Below are positions 54,910-64,000 of a DNA stretch of 64,000 bases, piece by piece. The position numbers and the translations under genes were made by a program. The notes beneath the pieces are model-generated. The model searched no databases. It saw nothing but the letters and a program-made list of their open reading frames with translations, and was not told the origin of the DNA. Source of the DNA: Aureobasidium sp. EXF-3400 (taxonomy: Eukaryota > Ascomycota > Dothideomycetes > Dothideales > Saccotheciaceae); assembly GCA_024195585.1 (NCBI GenBank), contig SWBL01000030.1, positions 62,001-126,000 on the forward strand. Reading direction: 5' to 3'. Within the stretch, counting starts at the first letter, position 1, and each line of letters begins with the position of its first letter.

Positions 54910-57585
54910 CTAAGGTGATGCCCTCTCCAAAGGCGTAGCAGCAGGCGTGACAAACTCTTGCGTATTGTCAGTGTTATAGCCATCAGTACCTGCATCGTCG
55001 CGCACACCATCATCACTCCTCGCCTTCTCCGTTTCCGTCTCGCTCAATGCAACTTCCTCGCCATCCTCTTCAGCAAGTACTTCTACCTCTTCCGCGATAT
55101 CTTGTTTTTCCTCGTCCTCGTTCTTCTCATGCTCATTCTTCGCATACTCGGGTGTCTCCAACACACCACCACCTTCCACCCACACTTGCGCCAACTCAGC
55201 TTCAATTTCCGCCTTTCGTTGTTTCCAAGCCTCGACTTGTGAAAGCCGTTCCTTGAGTTCTGCAATCTCCTTTTCCACACTGTCTTTCTCACTTTCCGTG
55301 CCAATTTTCTGCATCTCCCACTCATCGCCTTGAGGTCCCAAGCCAAGCGTCAACACATAATCATGATAGCGTTTCAGACTTGCACGAGTAGAGATAGTAA
55401 GCAAAGTAACACCTCTTGACTTCAAAGTTTCGTAAAGCAAACCTTCGACATCGCTGCTCACGGCAGAGGTGCCTTCGTCTATGACTGCAAAGGCTGGAGA
55501 ATGGTAGAGTAGGCGTGCGAAAGAGATGCGTTGTTTTTCGCCGCCCGAGAGGACGTCTTTCCAGGTTTTGCGCGTGTCGAAACCGCCTTCGCGGGATGGC
55601 AGGTAGCCTAGACGTACTTCGGTGAGGATTTGCTCGAGCTCGGAGTCACGGCGTGAGGAGCTGCGCATGTCGAATTCGGTGTGTGGGTAAATGATCTGGT
55701 CGCGAAGGGTACCGGGAGAGAGGTAGGGTCGTTGAGGCAGGAACATGATGCCATCTTGACCGATACTTCGGGGGCGAGAGACTAGGCCGCGGTAGACGGG
55801 CCAAAGACCGGCAAGGATGCGGGCGACAGCACTTTTGCCTGCACCGTTAGGGCCGATTATGAGGATATGCTGATTTGATTGAATGACAAAGTTGAGGTTG
55901 TCAAGTAGCTCTTCGCCGCCTTGGGGCCATAGGCCAGGTGCAACGACTGGAGCATTCTCGAAGCGTACGCCCGAGAAGCCTTTGTGTAGTGTACCTTGCA
56001 CATCAGCAAGAGAATAGAGCTCGGGGTATGTGTTGCGAGGTGGATGGTATGCAGAGGCGTGTACTCGATGTAAAGTGCTGATCAAAGTGTAGACGCGAGA
56101 GGTGTAACCTGCTAGTTCTGACAGATCTTTCAAGCTGTACATCATACGACCGCCTGCATCAGCAAGCGAGAGCATGAGACGCTTGTTCGTGATGAAGTTC
56201 TGGGTACGGCCGCCAGATTCATCTGTTGGGGCTTGAGCCATCAGAGCAGCTTCGGAGGCAGGCTGTGCTACCTTTTTATCACCAATCTCTGCGAGTCCAG
56301 CCCAAGCAGGCAGAAAGACGGGTAGAGAGGTGATGAGGTAGCCAAAGGCACTCCAAGAATACTTGAGCACGAAGTCTTCAAGCATGTTGTAGCGAATCTT
56401 GAGGCTGTATATGCCCTCCATCCACCTCTTGAGTTCTTGGAAGCCCTTGTCCAAGAACAATTTCTCCATTTGATCACCGCCGTAGAAAGCAACTTCCTCG
56501 GCATTGGCAATGAGTCGAGCATGAAGCGCTCTGAAGTCACCTTCTCGCTTGCCCTCGACAGCCTTTAGCTTGCCAAAGGGAGGTGACAGTCTTCTCAGTA
56601 ATGTAGCAGTAGCAAAGTAATTTGCTAACAAGCCTGTCAAAGCCAGTGGGCCGAGGGAGCGATATAGTTGATAGTTGAAGACCAAGAGGTCGACGAATGG
56701 TTTTCCTAGACTTGAGTACAGGCTGGCGGCAGAATCACAGAAGAGAGTCAAGTCTTGAGTGACAAGCTGATCAGCACCATGGCCAATACCGCCATCAAGG
56801 TTGTCAAGTTTGTAGAAGTTGAGATTGTCGTTGAGATAGAGGTCGTGAATGTATCGCGTCAGACGAGTACGGAAGGCTATCGAGACCTTTGACTGTAGGA
56901 ACTTGATCATGCTGTTTGTATAGCTGGCCAGGGCACCAATAGTACACCATTTGGTAATGCCCCAGAGGAAAGGCTTGCCTTTGCCAGCGACCAGGTCTCG
57001 CACGATCTCACCATCCAGACGGGCAACAACGAGGGACAGGTAAGTGCGGAGAAGCAGGAAGACACCATGACTGAATAGTAGACCAGTCTCTTTGCTAGCC
57101 CATCGATGGATCAAGATGTTCATCAGACTGAGGAATTGGTGCAAGAAGGCGAGGTTCAGGCCTGGCTTGGTCTGGAGAGGAGGGACTTGTGGCAGATTGC
57201 TGTCACTGAGGCCAACAGCACGAGGTGGTTGTAGAAACAGGCGACGGTGGGCATCGAAGGTGGTCGGCTTGGTTGGGTTTATGATGACCTTTGCGGTAGA
57301 AGATTTGTATGCGACGTAGATGGTTCGTGTGCCATCTTTGGCCCTCAGACCAGAATTACGTCGCAGCAGCCGTCTTCCCGTCTCTTTCTCTTTGCGGCTG
57401 TCGATCCACCACTTGTATGAGCCCACACCACCACCAACCAGACCAAGTGTGAAGAGAAGCGCAGCTAGCAGGCGTAGTGTTGGTGGCGTGCGTTTGAGTC
57501 GTCGATGGAGACGGTCGAATAGGCGATTCATGAGTGCCCGGAGTGCTTCGTCCGGGCCATGTCGTAACGTCGACTGCGCTGCCAT
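54910..57585 (-). CDS. PXA1: Peroxisomal ABC transporter, ABCD family (PXA1-type half transporter)
   Basis: An 891-aa single-exon protein. Imports long-chain acyl-CoA into peroxisomes as a dimer with a partner half-transporter. Order: short Arg-rich N-terminus, membrane helix (LRLLAALLFTLGLVGGGVG), ABCD transmembrane domain with the EAA-like NAEEVAFYGGDQMEK near residue 358, then the ATPase: Walker A GPNGAGKS near 575, signature LSGGEKQRIS near 678 and Walker B FAVIDEGTSAV near 698, with the switch region TLLTISTR. A long acidic, coiled-coil C-terminus follows. ATG 57585 gives the usual start; the frame continues to an ATG at 57828 (81 more residues, no conserved features). Upstream of it lies the RNR-inhibitor gene on the same strand. 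Confidence 0.94.
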   Translation of the reverse strand: MAAQSTLRHGPDEALRALMNRLFDRLHRRLKRTPPTLRLLAALLFTLGLVGGGVGSYKWWIDSRKEKETGRRLLRRNSGLRAKDGTRTIYVAYKSSTAKVIINPTKPTTFDAHRRLFLQPPRAVGLSDSNLPQVPPLQTKPGLNLAFLHQFLSLMNILIHRWASKETGLLFSHGVFLLLRTYLSLVVARLDGEIVRDLVAGKGKPFLWGITKWCTIGALASYTNSMIKFLQSKVSIAFRTRLTRYIHDLYLNDNLNFYKLDNLDGGIGHGADQLVTQDLTLFCDSAASLYSSLGKPFVDLLVFNYQLYRSLGPLALTGLLANYFATATLLRRLSPPFGKLKAVEGKREGDFRALHARLIANAEEVAFYGGDQMEKLFLDKGFQELKRWMEGIYSLKIRYNMLEDFVLKYSWSAFGYLITSLPVFLPAWAGLAEIGDKKVAQPASEAALMAQAPTDESGGRTQNFITNKRLMLSLADAGGRMMYSLKDLSELAGYTSRVYTLISTLHRVHASAYHPPRNTYPELYSLADVQGTLHKGFSGVRFENAPVVAPGLWPQGGEELLDNLNFVIQSNQHILIIGPNGAGKSAVARILAGLWPVYRGLVSRPRSIGQDGIMFLPQRPYLSPGTLRDQIIYPHTEFDMRSSSRRDSELEQILTEVRLGYLPSREGGFDTRKTWKDVLSGGEKQRISFARLLYHSPAFAVIDEGTSAVSSDVEGLLYETLKSRGVTLLTISTRASLKRYHDYVLTLGLGPQGDEWEMQKIGTESEKDSVEKEIAELKERLSQVEAWKQRKAEIEAELAQVWVEGGGVLETPEYAKNEHEKNEDEEKQDIAEEVEVLAEEDGEEVALSETETEKARSDDGVRDDAGTDGYNTDNTQEFVTPAATPLERASP

Positions 57586-57990
57586 GTCACGACTCACATC
57601 ACGCGAATCGTTTGGCAGTGAGTATAGGCATCGATCAGTAGCAAGAGTGAGTTGGGAAGAGCATGTGGTAGTACCAGAGACGGTCGACACGATGGACTCT
57701 TTGATGATGCATTCCGAGGTCGCATGTGATGCTTGGCCTCTCCCCGCAATTCGGCCCGCCTCCACTCTCCCGTCATCATCAACTACTAGGTACCTTTTTG
57801 GGAAGGTACGAAATTGAGATTGCTTCATCTACTCTAAAAGTACAGTAGGGCTGAAAGACAAGCAAATGTCATGATACAAAGAGACAAGAAAGAGTCATGA
57901 TAGCAAAACGCCAATGGAAAAGACAGCCCTTCAATATCCACGCCGGGTATATTCGCTCCAGAAAAAACAAAGCTGTCATTACACATTTCC
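57586..57990. other. Spacer PXA1 / RNR-inhibitor gene
   Basis: 405 bp with PXA1 promoter and 3' end of the next gene. The first ~240 bp could encode an N-terminal extension of PXA1 but shows no motif. Confidence 0.4.
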
Positions 57991-58731
57991 TTACTCGCAG
58001 TCCATGGGCTGGAGGAAGGCCACGTCCTCGTCGGAAAAGTCGTTGAGCGTCTTGTGAGGCGAACGCGTCTTCATGCGAGCCTTGGGCCTGCTCTGAGGGC
58101 TGACAATGCTGCTCTCAGCGCTCAGGTTGGGCATTGAAGAATGGCTGAGAGGATATTTGGGCTTGGCTGAGGCCGTGTCGTCGAGCATCGAGTCGTTCTG
58201 CTCCGCCTCGTCGTCGAAGAAAGAATCGAGTTCTGCCTCCATGTCGTCTGCGTAGCTTCTCTTGCGTGTGTTTGTCTTTGGTGTTTGTGGCATGTCGACT
58301 GAAGAGGCCATGGTGGATTGCGTGTATGACAAGCCGGGAGCGGAAGAGGTAGGTTGTGAGCTGAAGCCGCCAATCTTGTGCAGACCACAGAATGGTGTCA
58401 GTTCAGATGGCTTGGTGTAGAGTTCCGAGGCACTGCTGGCAGGCAGTTCGTTCTCCGAGTTTGCTGAGATGCTGGCAGGGTGCATGTATGAAATGGTTGG
58501 CACCGGCAATGACTTGTGCGTCTTGTATCCTTCGGGCACCGACTTGCGAACGCGCATACCGACGTTGATGAGTAGGGACTGCACATGGTCGGGCACAGTG
58601 GGCTTCAGCGGCCGCGCATACTCGTCGATGTCTGCTGAGGATGAAGCTGAGCCGGCGCCGACAGGACTGAAGAAGGACTTGATCGAAGACTGGTTCGAAG
58701 GTTGGAACTGGCGTTTGCGGACGTGTGCCAT
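57991..58731 (-). CDS. Ribonucleotide reductase inhibitor/regulator (Spd1/Dif1/Sml1 family)
   Basis: A 246-aa single-exon protein. Small intrinsically disordered proteins of this family restrain ribonucleotide reductase by binding or relocating its subunits and are degraded when DNA is copied or damaged. Diagnostic motifs: RKRQFQPSNQSSIKSFF at 5-21 (Hug-type) and LLINVGMRVRKSVPEGYK at 53-70. The remainder is Ser/Pro-rich with the nuclear-signal-like KTNTRKRSYADDMEAEL, and an acidic tail (NDFSDEDVAFLQPMDCE). No globular domain is seen. ATG 58731 was chosen because it starts just before the conserved motif; the open frame reaches 58992 without conserved residues. It is divergent from the cellobiose dehydrogenase gene. 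Confidence 0.87.
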   Translation of the reverse strand: MAHVRKRQFQPSNQSSIKSFFSPVGAGSASSSADIDEYARPLKPTVPDHVQSLLINVGMRVRKSVPEGYKTHKSLPVPTISYMHPASISANSENELPASSASELYTKPSELTPFCGLHKIGGFSSQPTSSAPGLSYTQSTMASSVDMPQTPKTNTRKRSYADDMEAELDSFFDDEAEQNDSMLDDTASAKPKYPLSHSSMPNLSAESSIVSPQSRPKARMKTRSPHKTLNDFSDEDVAFLQPMDCE

Positions 58732-60188
58732 GATGGTATGGTATTGTGCAGTATCAAGTATTCGGTAGTTATGCAGGGAGAATGCTGTATAGGTGTATGA
58801 GAGATGGACGAATGAATGTCGAAGAGCGGTCAAATTCCACTTTACGCGTTGCGCGAGACTTGCGCGTCTGGTTGGCCCGGCAATCCTCAATTCCATCTCA
58901 ACCAACGCAACGATGGCCTTGTCTCGATGACATCTTCCATCTACAGACACCGTCTTGGCCTTTGAGGAGGACGAGCTTGGTAGTTTGTGCATTTGCGCTG
59001 AGACCAGAGCCTGAGTTGCTTATACTTTTGCTACCCTGTTACACGGACCGATAGTTCGATCCATCATTGTCGCATACAGAGAACAGGTCACAGTCACAGG
59101 GCAGTGTCCTATAGTGAACACCTCCAGGAACAAGCACCCAAGTCTGTCGCCGTCCTTTGCCCTTTTGTGGCATCGAATCCATCGTGGCTTTGCACGTCCA
59201 AGAATATCCATGCTGAAACTTGACTGCTACGCTGGCCTCGGACATTCATTTTGACTTTTCCATCACCGAACCCACCTCTTACTATATGGTCAAAAAGCCC
59301 ATCTTTAATCATTGTCGGTCATCAAAGCAGCTTGATCAGAATTTTACTGCATCTACATCGATATCACGACGCATTTCGGTTTCGGTCTTACTCCGAAAAA
59401 TCGTCAGCTCGGTTAGAGGTCGAGAGCCGCAAGTACCAAGCCCAGCCCTACGCTCAGTGGCGCAATATGAAACAAACACATGGCCCACCACGTCTTCCCC
59501 TTGACTCCATCTTCCCAATCACGGCAACGTGACAGGTCTGGTATAGATGATCTTGGACTTGGAGACTTCGCTTTACCGATCTCAACCCTTCGCTTACCTC
59601 TGCTTTCTAACACGCTAGCGTAGCTTTTTGATGAAGGTGCCTTCTTTGCACAACCTCAACCACAATCAGTCATCACACTTGCTGACATACAAGCTCGACT
59701 TTGCACTCATTCTTCGATCTCTTCGACTCGGCCATAATCGGTCGAATTTCATTCATCTCGTCTACAGCTCTCTTCTAGAGTATTCTGTTAGTACGACATT
59801 GCTATCTTGGCTGATCAAACTTCGCGACATTTGCTCATAGCTCCTGCCCCGCTGTCTTCTGTCACGAAACATGCTATACCCCTGCGAAACGGCTATGCAG
59901 GTACCGACTTGGCGCTTGCTATCGCGAGCAAAGACTCTGTCTGGATTCTATCTGGGTGGGTACATAAGATATAGAATGTGGCCGCAGCCCGGCATCTTCA
60001 TTCGTAGGTCAGCCTCTCGCCTTTTTTTCGTCGTTCCTTCCAGTCTTTACGGCTCAGTCTTTCGTTTGAGCAGTTCCCCGGTGGAATCTGTTTCTCCTTC
60101 CAGAGTCGTCTCAAGGCCCTGAGGGTCTATTTCTTCATTCTTTTCAGTCTTGAAACAGTCATCGCGATTCATTCTTTTCTCTTGCAAC
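58732..60188. promoter_or_regulatory. 1.46 kb divergent region, RNR inhibitor / cellobiose dehydrogenase
   Basis: No gene of its own is supported. Near the CDH start a CCCCGG hexamer (60076-60081), a match to the CreA consensus SYGGRG on the other strand, and pyrimidine-rich runs are seen. One match to a short consensus is weak evidence. Confidence 0.4.
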
Positions 60189-62795
60189 ATGCCTCGTTTC
60201 GCCGCTTTTCTTCCCCTTGCCTATGCACTGGGCGCCTTTGCCCAGAGCGTGGCATACACTGATCCCAACACTGGTATCGACTTCATGAGTTTCCAGGACT
60301 CCGACACTGGAGCACGATTCAGCGTTGCCACACCTGAGACTCTGGATACGGATTTCATCGGTCAGATTGTTGCTCCTACCACCGAGGGATGGGCCGGTCT
60401 TGACCTGTCCGCCCAGATGGCGAATCACATCCTGGTCGTCGCATGGCCCGACGGTGACAAAGTCATGTCTTCCGTCCGTGAAGCAACTGGTTACACGACC
60501 CCTCCTGTCTACACAGGAAATGTGACCACAACTCCCATCGCCAACGGTACATTTGTCAACAGCACTCACTTCTCTTACACCTTTGTTTGCAACGGATGCA
60601 TTACTGGCGAATCAGACAGTTTCCCCAACACCGTCAAGGGTAATGCTTTCGGATGGGCTTACTCTTCCGATGCACCTGCTAAGCCCTCTGCCGCCGACAC
60701 TGCTTTGAACATGCACTCTGGGTTTGGTGCGTTTGCCATCATCTTTGCTAACTCTTCGTCTGCAAGCTACGACACCTGGGCTTCCTGGGCTGAAGCGATT
60801 GTTCCGGCTGCTGTGACTCCTAGCAACGGCACTGTAGGATCAACCTCTACTTCGGGCCAGAACAACACTTCTACCGCCCCCATCGCTACTACCTTGAACA
60901 CAACATATGATGTGATCATTGCTGGCGCAGGTCCGGCTGGTATCATTGTCGCTGAGAGACTTGCTGAGTCTGGTGCCGAGGTTCTCCTTCTCGAGCGTGG
61001 TGACGCTTCTACTCATGCATCGGGTGGCCGCGCTGTCGAGTCCTGGAACGAGACTGTGACTCAATATGATGTCCCTGCCATGGCGTACTACCTCTCCACA
61101 GCCGGCGTGACCAACGAGTACTGCACTGACACTGCCGATCAAGCTGGATGTCTGCTTGGAGGTAGCAGCATGATCAACGCCTTGATGTTCGTCCGTCCCC
61201 AGGAACGCGACTTTGACGACAAGTGGCCAACTGGTTGGAAGTGGTCTGATGTCTCGGCCTCTGCCGAGAGCTTCTACGAGAGAAACCCTGGTACTATTTC
61301 TCCTTCCAAGGATGGCCAACGTTACGACCAAGGTGCTTATGATGTGCTCTCTACCTTCTTCACCAGCAATGGATGGTCCTCGGTCAATGCTATCGAGGAG
61401 CCCAACAAGAAGACAGATGTCTTCTCGCATCCGCCGTGGAACATCCAGGATGGTCTTCGTGCTGGCCCTGTGTTGACATACCTTCCTCTTGCCAAGTCGA
61501 AGAAGAACTTCCACATCCAACTCAACAGCACTGTCATCCGCGCTGTCCGCGAGTCATCCTTCGTCACCGGAGTCGAGGTTGAGCTTCAAGATGGCAGCCG
61601 TCAAATCATCAATGTCAAGACTGGCGGTAAGGTCGTTCTTGCTGGTGGCGCACTGTCTACTCCTCGTATCCTCATCAACTCTGGTATTGGCCCCGCCGAC
61701 CAGATCAAGACTGTTCAGGATGGAAGCGTTGGCGTCACTCTTCCTGAGGAGTCCGAGTGGATTGATCTTCCTGTTGGCAAGGGCCTCAAGGACCACCCTA
61801 TCGTGACCTTGAAGTTCAAGACCAAGTCCTCGTTGTCTTCGCTCGATACCACCGCCTTCACCAAGCCCGACCAAACGAACGTCGACTCGTTTGCTCAAGG
61901 CAGCGGTTTGCTTGTTCAGGGTGGCCAGCGCTTGAACTTCTGGTCCTCAGTGAAGGGTACCGATGGCATTGAACGTTTCGTCCAAGGAACCTGCAACTCA
62001 CCTTCCAACGACACCATTAAGATGAAGGTTTACCTTACCCATGGTCTCACATCTACTGGCGAGATTGGCGTCACCGCAGATGGCAAAACTGAGTACATCA
62101 CCCAGCCTTGGTTGAACACCGATGAGGACAAGGAAGCTCTTGCTTCCTTCGTTGACCGCTTGATCGGCTTCGCACAAGCAGAGAACTCGACTTTGACTCT
62201 CGATGCCGGACTCACTGCTTCATCTAACGTCACTGGTGCTGATCTGATCAAGACTTTCGTTACTGGCAGCCATTACGTCGGTACCGCCAAGATGGGCGAA
62301 GACGATGGTCGCAAGGGTGGTGCTGCAGTCGTCGACTTGGACACCAAGGTTTACGGCACTGACAATCTGTTTGTCGTGGATGCCTCTTTCCACCCTGACT
62401 TGCCTACTGGCAACACCCAAGCTATTGTTATGGTTGCAGCCGAAGCTGCTGCCAAGAAGGTCGCTGCTGTAAAGGTTGGCAGTGCCCCTGCTGCTTCTGC
62501 TTCTTCCTCTGCTGTCGTCTCTTCAACTACTGCTACCCAGGCTGTTTCGTCTTCCGCTGTAGCTGTGACTTCAGCTCCTGCATCTGCTTCCATCACCTCT
62601 GCTCCTACATCTACTTCCGAGACCGCAACCTTCACCGGCACCACTGCGATCACTTCTGTCGCTGTGCCCAGCCCTGCTTACACCGAAGTGCCCAAGTGGG
62701 GTCGTTGCGGTGGTATTGGCTACGATGGACCTACTAAATGTGCATCTGGCTCATCCTGTAAATACCAGAATGATTGGTACTACCAGTGTCTGTAG
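60189..62795 (+). CDS. CDH: Cellobiose dehydrogenase (cytochrome + flavin domains + CBM1)
   Basis: An 868-aa single-exon protein. Secreted flavocytochrome: oxidises cellobiose to the lactone and passes electrons through its haem domain to lytic polysaccharide monooxygenases or quinones. Signal peptide [21 protein letters not shown]8 cytochrome domain to ~residue 205 with haem ligands Met77 ([15 protein letters not shown]) and His176 (NMHSGFGAF). A Ser/Thr/Asn linker precedes the AA3_1 flavin domain starting at [12 protein letters not shown] (~240), with [18 protein letters not shown] and the catalytic His near 695 ([11 protein letters not shown]) and Asn near 742 ([10 protein letters not shown]). 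A Ser/Thr/Ala linker and a C-terminal family 1 cellulose-binding module ([15 protein letters not shown]...WYYQCL) complete it. ATG 60189 is clear. Confidence 0.97.
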   Translation: MPRFAAFLPLAYALGAFAQSVAYTDPNTGIDFMSFQDSDTGARFSVATPETLDTDFIGQIVAPTTEGWAGLDLSAQMANHILVVAWPDGDKVMSSVREATGYTTPPVYTGNVTTTPIANGTFVNSTHFSYTFVCNGCITGESDSFPNTVKGNAFGWAYSSDAPAKPSAADTALNMHSGFGAFAIIFANSSSASYDTWASWAEAIVPAAVTPSNGTVGSTSTSGQNNTSTAPIATTLNTTYDVIIAGAGPAGIIVAERLAESGAEVLLLERGDASTHASGGRAVESWNETVTQYDVPAMAYYLSTAGVTNEYCTDTADQAGCLLGGSSMINALMFVRPQERDFDDKWPTGWKWSDVSASAESFYERNPGTISPSKDGQRYDQGAYDVLSTFFTSNGWSSVNAIEEPNKKTDVFSHPPWNIQDGLRAGPVLTYLPLAKSKKNFHIQLNSTVIRAVRESSFVTGVEVELQDGSRQIINVKTGGKVVLAGGALSTPRILINSGIGPADQIKTVQDGSVGVTLPEESEWIDLPVGKGLKDHPIVTLKFKTKSSLSSLDTTAFTKPDQTNVDSFAQGSGLLVQGGQRLNFWSSVKGTDGIERFVQGTCNSPSNDTIKMKVYLTHGLTSTGEIGVTADGKTEYITQPWLNTDEDKEALASFVDRLIGFAQAENSTLTLDAGLTASSNVTGADLIKTFVTGSHYVGTAKMGEDDGRKGGAAVVDLDTKVYGTDNLFVVDASFHPDLPTGNTQAIVMVAAEAAAKKVAAVKVGSAPAASASSSAVVSSTTATQAVSSSAVAVTSAPASASITSAPTSTSETATFTGTTAITSVAVPSPAYTEVPKWGRCGGIGYDGPTKCASGSSCKYQNDWYYQCL

Positions 62796-63063
62796 AAGCA
62801 GGGGGATTTGAAAGGAAGAGCGAAAGTTTGTATATAGTGTTTTTTTTTCTTTTTTTGCTTTTTGGTTTTTGGTTGCGTTTTTCTTCTTCTTCTCTGTGGT
62901 AGACTAGTGTACCCTCACTGCTGCCGTTTTTATCTTATTCTCTCAATCGGAGTTTTTTTCCACTCAATCTTCCAGTCTTCCCTCCTCTTGCTCGTTTAGA
63001 CCTTTCGCGCCTCTCGCTCGCGTCGGTGATTGATCTTCCGTCAACGAAGTGACACCGGCTTTG
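62796..63063. other. Convergent intergenic with T/pyrimidine-rich tract
   Basis: From ~62838 to 62905 the + strand is almost pure T with C/G interruptions (T-runs of 7-9), a probable 3'-end/termination element of the CDH gene. Confidence 0.5.
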
Positions 63064-63999
63064 TCACACATCATCAAGCTTCTTGGATGATATGATATAC
63101 AAGACCAGATCATCAACAGGCGAGGCGTTTTGATTGATGAGGTATTGAATCGCTGTGATGAAATCGGCATCATCTGTGATCTGCATGTAGCCAGTTAGAG
63201 ATCTGGCATATGCGTAGGTAAGGATCTCATTCTCGGACAAGTTTGCCAACCTGGCAAGCCTGTCGAAGGTCAAGTGGCCAATGTCGAAGAGTGAGGTTCG
63301 GATTGGTGCTCCACTGCCACAAAGCCAAAGCAGAACTCTCTTGGTTGTTCGTAGGTTGCCATTGACGAAACGATTGATCCGGATGTTGTACTGTTTCAGT
63401 GCTGAAGGACTGAACTTGTCATCGACTTTGGAAGCCTCGATTTGCGGTACGTCGTCATCGAGGTCGAGTGAAATTGCCCTGGTGAATCTTTTGTGGCGAG
63501 GGACGTTGTCGGTCGTTAAGGTGGTTTCGTTGTTTGTCTGGTTGTTGTCTTCATAGTTGCTATCTTCTTCATTGCTGTCTCCGTGATTGTTATCCGCGTG
63601 ATCGTTGTTTTGAAGGACAGGCGATGGTGTTAGCTGATTGTTGTCACTTGACCCGTTGGCAACGCTGCTGTCTTGGATCTCTTGATTGGCAGACGGAGTG
63701 GTCCGGCCGTCTCGCCTGTTGCGAAGCTTATCGTGTATCTTACAGGACATCATCCTCGAGATGCAACTTTTGGTCCACGCTTGGCGATCTTGAGGGATCC
63801 AATCTTTGTTGTTGCTTACGAATTCTGCAGCGTATATGTCTCTTTGTGTCTTGATATCCTGGTATGGCAGCTTCGAGATTTCTATTGCGTGATTCTGTAT
63901 CTGGGCCTTTGCAGTTTTGAACGAATATGATTTTGGCCAAGGCAGTGGCTTGAGTTCTCCCCACCTATAAGGAGGTGCTTTTTGACGGCTCCTCGCCAT
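63064..63999 (-). CDS. Hypothetical protein, possibly cut by the window edge
   Basis: A 311-aa frame from the last possible ATG (63999) to 63064; the true start may lie outside. The N-terminal ~95 residues contain Trp/Pro/Lys-rich motifs (RWGELKPLPWPKSYSF, DWIPQDRQAWTKSCISRMM). Residues ~105-165 are Asn/Asp/Glu-rich and likely disordered (NNDHADNNHGDSNEEDSNYEDNN). The C-terminal third looks folded (QYNIRINRFVNGNLRTTKRVLLWLCGSG, FDRLARLANLSENEILTYAYAR). I recognise no family. Low-complexity middle and clean termini argue for a real gene. Confidence 0.55.
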   Translation of the reverse strand: MARSRQKAPPYRWGELKPLPWPKSYSFKTAKAQIQNHAIEISKLPYQDIKTQRDIYAAEFVSNNKDWIPQDRQAWTKSCISRMMSCKIHDKLRNRRDGRTTPSANQEIQDSSVANGSSDNNQLTPSPVLQNNDHADNNHGDSNEEDSNYEDNNQTNNETTLTTDNVPRHKRFTRAISLDLDDDVPQIEASKVDDKFSPSALKQYNIRINRFVNGNLRTTKRVLLWLCGSGAPIRTSLFDIGHLTFDRLARLANLSENEILTYAYARSLTGYMQITDDADFITAIQYLINQNASPVDDLVLYIISSKKLDDV

Positions 64000-64000
64000 G

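Noticed and set aside
60076..60081. Single CCCCGG hexamer as a CreA site before CDH
   Set aside because: One match to a six-base degenerate consensus is expected by chance; mentioned in the promoter entry only.

Overview
The window reads as ordinary nuclear DNA of a filamentous ascomycete (Pezizomycotina). A Dothideomycete or black-yeast-like fungus is my best guess, by inference. Signs of this are short introns (about 47-60 bp, GT..AG, with CTAAC/CTGAC-like branch sites), intron-bearing nuclear tRNAs, closely packed genes on both strands, and fungus-specific families (BNI4, Zn2Cys6 regulator, Pth11/rhodopsin-like receptor, cellobiose dehydrogenase, RNR inhibitor). I worked out exon-intron structures by hand; all quoted joins keep the reading frame.

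Left third (1-22.5 kb): the 3' end of HUB1, a small mitochondrial protein, tRNA-Glu(CTC) with an intron, two tandem paralogous F-box-like genes, an M20-family amidohydrolase, a coilin-like nuclear protein (DUF7357 type), MCR1 (NADH-cytochrome b5 reductase), an STB6-like protein divergent from the GID-complex RING subunit RMD5/GID2, then a 5 kb gene-poor stretch leading into BNI4 (PP1-targeting subunit for chitin deposition).

Middle (22.5-41 kb): about 7 kb without any supportable gene, including a 1.4 kb core with stops in all frames that looks like decayed mobile DNA. Then come a Zn2Cys6 regulator interrupted by one in-frame TAG, divergent from L-rhamnonate dehydratase (LRA3), a Golgi GNT1-like glycosyltransferase, a secreted GPI-type GH79 beta-glucuronidase and a regulator-like protein lacking a zinc cluster. 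The regulator, LRA3 and GH79 fit use of rhamnose/glucuronate-containing plant polymers.

Right third (41-64 kb): a coactosin gene with a 21-nt microexon, tRNA-Asn(GTT) with an intron, alanine aminotransferase, a third F-box-like orphan, an LSO2/CCDC124 homologue, a second tRNA-Glu(CTC), a secreted GMC oxidoreductase, a rhodopsin-like membrane receptor, the peroxisomal ABC transporter PXA1, an RNR-inhibitor (Spd1/Dif1-like) gene, a three-domain cellobiose dehydrogenase (cytochrome, flavin, CBM1), and an unknown gene running off the right end.

No phage, CRISPR, biosynthetic megacluster or clearly new system was seen. The points best worth checking are the single nonsense codon in the regulator facing LRA3, the microexon, the two tRNA-Glu genes with a conserved intron stem but different loops, and the decayed region.
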